From: Amycolatopsis jiangsuensis
GTDB taxonomy: Bacteria > Actinomycetota > Actinomycetes > Mycobacteriales > Pseudonocardiaceae
Length of the DNA: 64,000 nt
Assembly: GCF_014204865.1 (NCBI RefSeq)
Contig: NZ_JACHMG010000001.1
Coordinates: 7,280,501-7,344,500, forward strand
Direction: 5' to 3'
Below the pieces are notes generated by a model. It did not search any database and had not been told where the DNA came from. It worked only from the letters and a program-made list of their open reading frames with translations. This document shows positions 48,471 through 64,000 of the stretch, piece after piece (position 1 is the stretch's first letter; each line of letters begins with the position of its first letter). A program made the position numbers and the translations under genes.

Positions 48471-49288
48471 GCCCGGCCGAACCGCTGCGGCACGAGGACC
48501 TCGTGCCGATCCCGGAGGCGCAGCGCGTCGGGCACTACCGTTCCACGGTGCCACCGCAGTTCGACGATCCGGCCGCGGAACGCAGGCACCGCAAGGAAAG
48601 GCTGGCCGCCGCGTTGCGGATCTTCGGCCGGTTCGGCTTCGAAGAGGGCGTGGCCGGGCACATCACCGCGCGCGATCCGGAGTTCCCGGACTACTTCTGG
48701 GTCAACCCGTTCGGGGTGCCGTTCAAGCACGTCAAGGTGAGCAACCTGCTGCTGGTCGACCAGGACGGGCAGGTCGTGCAGGGTGAGTACCTGCTCAACG
48801 AGGCGGCGTTCGTCATCCATTCGACGGTGCATCAGGCCCGGCCGGAGGTCGTGGGCGCGGCACACGCGCATTCGGTGTATGGCAAGGCACTTTCGGCCAC
48901 CGGTCAGGAGCTCGAGCCGCTCACCCAAGACGCCTGCGTGTTCCACGACGACCACGCGGTGTTCGAGGACTACACCGGGCTGGTCACCGACCTGGAGGAA
49001 GGGCGGCGCATCGCGCGCACGCTCGGTTCGCACAAGGCGGTCATCCTCCGCAACCACGGCCTGCTCACGGTCGGCACCACCGTCGACGCGGCGGCGTGGT
49101 GGTTCATCACCATGGAGCGCTCGGCACAGGCGCAGCTCGCGGCGAAGGCCGCCGGTCCGGTGCAGCAGATCTCGCCGGAGAACGCGAAGCTGACCCACGA
49201 GCAGTCCGGGCACGACTACGCCGGCTGGATCCAGTTCCAGCCGCTGTTCGAGCAGATCGCGGCCGCCGAGCCGGACCTGTTCGACTGA
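48467..49288 (+). CDS. Class II aldolase/adducin family protein
   Basis: A 273-residue protein of the class II aldolase/adducin fold. EEGVAGHITARDPEFPDYFWVNPFG is the N-terminal active-site block, HAHSVYGKAL provides zinc-ligand histidines, and ILRNHGLLTVG provides the third His. Members are aldolases, epimerases or decarboxylases acting on sugar phosphates or keto acids. In this cluster it could prepare a precursor or tailor the product. It is coupled to the 104-aa gene and followed by a strong hairpin. Confidence 0.85.
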   Translation: MSPAEPLRHEDLVPIPEAQRVGHYRSTVPPQFDDPAAERRHRKERLAAALRIFGRFGFEEGVAGHITARDPEFPDYFWVNPFGVPFKHVKVSNLLLVDQDGQVVQGEYLLNEAAFVIHSTVHQARPEVVGAAHAHSVYGKALSATGQELEPLTQDACVFHDDHAVFEDYTGLVTDLEEGRRIARTLGSHKAVILRNHGLLTVGTTVDAAAWWFITMERSAQAQLAAKAAGPVQQISPENAKLTHEQSGHDYAGWIQFQPLFEQIAAAEPDLFD

Positions 49289-49293
49289 TCCGC

Positions 49294-49343
49294 CACGCAC
49301 AGGGCGCCGCCACGGGGAGCACCCGGGGCGGCGCCCGTGCGTG
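49294..49343 (+). terminator. Terminator after the aldolase gene
   Basis: CACGCAC plus GGGCGCCGCC (49294-49311, one unpaired A at 49301) pair with GGCGGCGCCC plus GTGCGTG (49327-49343): 17 bp of stem. A TTGACA (49346-49351) follows and may be a new -35. Confidence 0.8.
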
Positions 49344-49464
49344 TCTTGACAGCCCGGTCCGGCTGTGGTGACCTCAGGGGGAACCCTGAGCGGCCCGCAT
49401 TACAAATGTCACGGCGGACCGATGAAGGAACTCACTGCCGGGTGAACGGCTTCCTCCACGACAC

Positions 49465-49500
49465 TGGTTCCGGTCAAGATACCGACGGCAGTCGGAACCA
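49465..49500. promoter_or_regulatory. Inverted repeat upstream of a membrane-protein gene
   Basis: TGGTTCCG (49465-49472) and CGGAACCA (49493-49500) are exact complements 20 bp apart. They lie shortly before the ribosome site of the gene at 49520. A second small hairpin CTCAGGG-GGAA-CCCTGAG is at 49373-49390. These could be operator or leader structures; the arrangement differs from the StrR sites. Confidence 0.4.
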
Positions 49501-49519
49501 CTTCGAAGGAGGAGGCACG

Positions 49520-49942
49520 GTGAACGCCAAGACCGCCACCCGCACCGCCGTCACACCGGACGCTAAGTCCGCCCTCGGCACCGCCAAGTCGCTCGTCGTC
49601 GTCTACACGGTGATCAGCGTCCTCACGCTCGCGGCGATCGTGCTCCTGCGCAATCATCCCGACCTCGTCACCGACGCGGTGTGGATCCGCGGCGGGATCG
49701 TCGCGGTGACCGCGTTCCTGATGCTGTCGTTCGCGGTCGGCGCCGGGAAGGGCAACCCGCGGGCGCTGCTGCGGCTGCGGATCGTGTCGGCGATCATGGT
49801 CGTGGTGATCGCGGTGATCGTCGCGCTGCCGGGTGGGTTCCCGACCTGGATGAAGATCGAACAGGCCGTCTGCGGCGTGGTGCTGCTGGGTGTGGTCCTG
49901 CTGATCAACGGACGCAAGGTCCGCGCCTCGTTCGCGCGCTGA
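49520..49942 (+). CDS. Small integral membrane protein
   Basis: A 140-residue protein with about four hydrophobic segments and short loops; no family motif is recognised. GTG 49520 is preferred because AAGGAGGAGG lies just upstream. The frame is open back to 49337 across the promoter region, which is not credible as protein. It is set between the aldolase terminator and the ICMT-like gene. A transport-accessory or membrane-stress role is only a guess. Confidence 0.65.
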   Translation: MNAKTATRTAVTPDAKSALGTAKSLVVVYTVISVLTLAAIVLLRNHPDLVTDAVWIRGGIVAVTAFLMLSFAVGAGKGNPRALLRLRIVSAIMVVVIAVIVALPGGFPTWMKIEQAVCGVVLLGVVLLINGRKVRASFAR

Positions 49943-50041
49943 CCGGCCCGGCCGTTCCGGCTGGGGAACCTGTCCGAGAAGCCCGCCGTCCCTTCCCGCG
50001 CATCGGCGCGGGGAGGGACAGTCCGGAAAGGGTCCGCTACC

Positions 50042-50623
50042 GTGTTCACCGCCGTCCACGTCACCTCGTGGCTGTGGCTGCTGCTGGAAATCTCTCTTGT
50101 GATCCGTGACCGGGTGCGCGGCACCGGCTCCGCGCGGGCCGACCGCGGTACCCGCCGGCTCGTCGTCGTGCTCACGCTGTCGGCGACGCTGGCCGCCACC
50201 GTCTTCGAGTTCCTGCTGCCGGCCGGCAGCGCGTTGCGCTTCTCCGCGCTGGGGCTCCCGGGCTGGGAGCAGATCGCGGGCGTCGTGGCGATGGGGGCGG
50301 GGCTGGTGCTGCGTGGCTGGTCCGTGGTGGTGCTGGGCAAGGCGTTCCGCACCACCGTCGAGGTCGGCCGCGACCAGCCGGTGGTCACCCGCGGGCCGTA
50401 CCGGCGGGTGCGGCACCCGAGCTACACCGGGGTGCTCCTGCTGGCCGCCGGCTACGGCTTGGCCGCGGGCAACTGGCTCTCCTTCGCACTGACGGTCGTG
50501 CTCCCGCTGGTTTCGGTGCTCGTGCGCATCGCCGTGGAGGAGCGGGCACTCGTGCGGGTACTGGGCCGTCCGTACGAGACCTACCGCGCCGGCACGAAAC
50601 GGCTCGTGCCCGGCTTGTGGTGA
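50042..50623 (+). CDS. Isoprenylcysteine carboxyl methyltransferase-like membrane protein
   Basis: A 193-residue membrane protein of the ICMT/phospholipid methyltransferase family. Four to five hydrophobic segments are followed by the conserved GPYRRVRHPSYTGVLL and the C-terminal EERALVRVLGRPYETYRAGTKRLVP, which bind SAM. These bacterial enzymes methylate small lipophilic acids or lipids. GTG 50042 follows GGAAAGG. It may tailor a cluster product or be a bystander. A T-rich terminator follows. Confidence 0.83.
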   Translation: MFTAVHVTSWLWLLLEISLVIRDRVRGTGSARADRGTRRLVVVLTLSATLAATVFEFLLPAGSALRFSALGLPGWEQIAGVVAMGAGLVLRGWSVVVLGKAFRTTVEVGRDQPVVTRGPYRRVRHPSYTGVLLLAAGYGLAAGNWLSFALTVVLPLVSVLVRIAVEERALVRVLGRPYETYRAGTKRLVPGLW

Positions 50624-50645
50624 GCCGTACGCGGCCCTCACGAAC

Positions 50646-50679
50646 GGCCGTCGGAGAGACCCCAGACTCTCCGGCGGCC
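50646..50679 (+). terminator. Terminator with T-rich tail
   Basis: GGCCG, one G:U-type pair and CGGAGAG (50646-50658) pair with CTCTCCG and CGGCC (50667-50679) around an 8-nt loop. CTTCCGCACTTTTCC follows. It isolates the PKS promoter from the ICMT-like gene. Confidence 0.8.
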
Positions 50680-50718
50680 TTCCGCACTTTTCCCGTCGTG
50701 TCAACGATTCCGGCTGCT

Positions 50719-50780
50719 GTTCAGCTGCTGCCGGTAGGCGGCTGAACACAGCCCCCGCCACCGTCTCGCCGTAGTAGCGT
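50719..50780 (+). promoter_or_regulatory. StrR-type operator and PKS promoter
   Basis: GTTCAGCTG (50719-50727), 11 bp, CGGCTGAAC (50739-50747): both half-sites and spacing are identical to the copy at 48032-48060. TAGCGT (50775-50780) is the likely -10, as in the other promoter, where TAGCGTCC is also shared. No good -35 is visible, which fits a promoter that depends on an activator. The PKS start is 81 bp further on. Confidence 0.78.
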
Positions 50781-50860
50781 CCCGGTTCGCCACGGGTGCC
50801 TCGGGGTGCCTCGCGGCCTTCCTCGGACAAGCGTTCCGGTACCCGGGAAACGGTGGGGAC

Positions 50861-64000
<13,140 letters not shown>

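Overview
The window is about 70% GC or higher. It has high-GC codon use, frequent GTG starts and 1-4 base stop/start overlaps, and dense secondary-metabolism and catabolic gene clusters. Together these point to an actinomycete, most likely a Pseudonocardiaceae member such as Amycolatopsis; no rRNA or other taxonomic marker is present, so this is inference. No tRNA, rRNA, CRISPR array, insertion sequence or phage gene was seen.

Layout. (1) 1-8400: the end of a hydantoinase-A/ketone-carboxylase-like gene and its B partner, which carries a C-terminal Cys-rich gamma-like domain; then a secreted alpha/beta hydrolase behind a duplicated TetR-type operator, a DUF308 membrane protein and a mercuric-reductase-like flavoprotein; then a divergent MarR/MFS pair with a 19-bp palindrome. 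(2) 8430-22948: a catabolic island. A minus-strand operon (90-aa protein, HyuA, HyuB, carboxymuconolactone-decarboxylase-like protein, three SDRs, acyl-CoA synthetase) resembles an ATP-dependent ketone carboxylase route. It is flanked by enoyl-CoA hydratase, TetR, a fused alpha-beta 2-oxoacid dehydrogenase E1, a butanediol-dehydrogenase-like enzyme and an acyl-CoA dehydrogenase. The same ACCNATNGGT operator lies in both divergent promoter regions. (3) 22992-24178: PadR regulator, a frameshifted membrane protein and a PadR palindrome. (4) 24273-29028: CheB, CheR-PAS, CheB and a STAS-HATPase protein without any chemoreceptor, which looks like a methylation-type signalling module wired to anti-sigma-like output. 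(5) 29112-33632: a DUF6098-like protein and a LysR/MFS/LigJ-like/LigK-like set for the tail of a protocatechuate or gallate meta-cleavage route. (6) 33702-38144: a LacI-controlled nucleoside-use operon (hydrolase, transporter, sugar kinase) with two LacI operators. (7) 38242-40340: an acetoin-reductase-like SDR, then two head-to-head broken genes marking a deletion scar.

(8) 40394-64000: the left part of a natural-product cluster. It contains a C-A-PCP NRPS, a StrR-family activator, a two-component pair, a DUF5988 protein, a type II thioesterase, a small protein coupled to a class II aldolase, two membrane proteins and the first 4380 codons of a modular type I PKS. Two copies of a 9-11-9 inverted repeat of StrR geometry lie before the thioesterase/aldolase genes and before the PKS, and imply a common StrR-type switch. 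The PKS starts with a docking helix, so it needs an upstream partner not seen here. It shows KS-AT-KR-ACP, KS-AT-KR-ACP and KS-AT-KR before the window ends.
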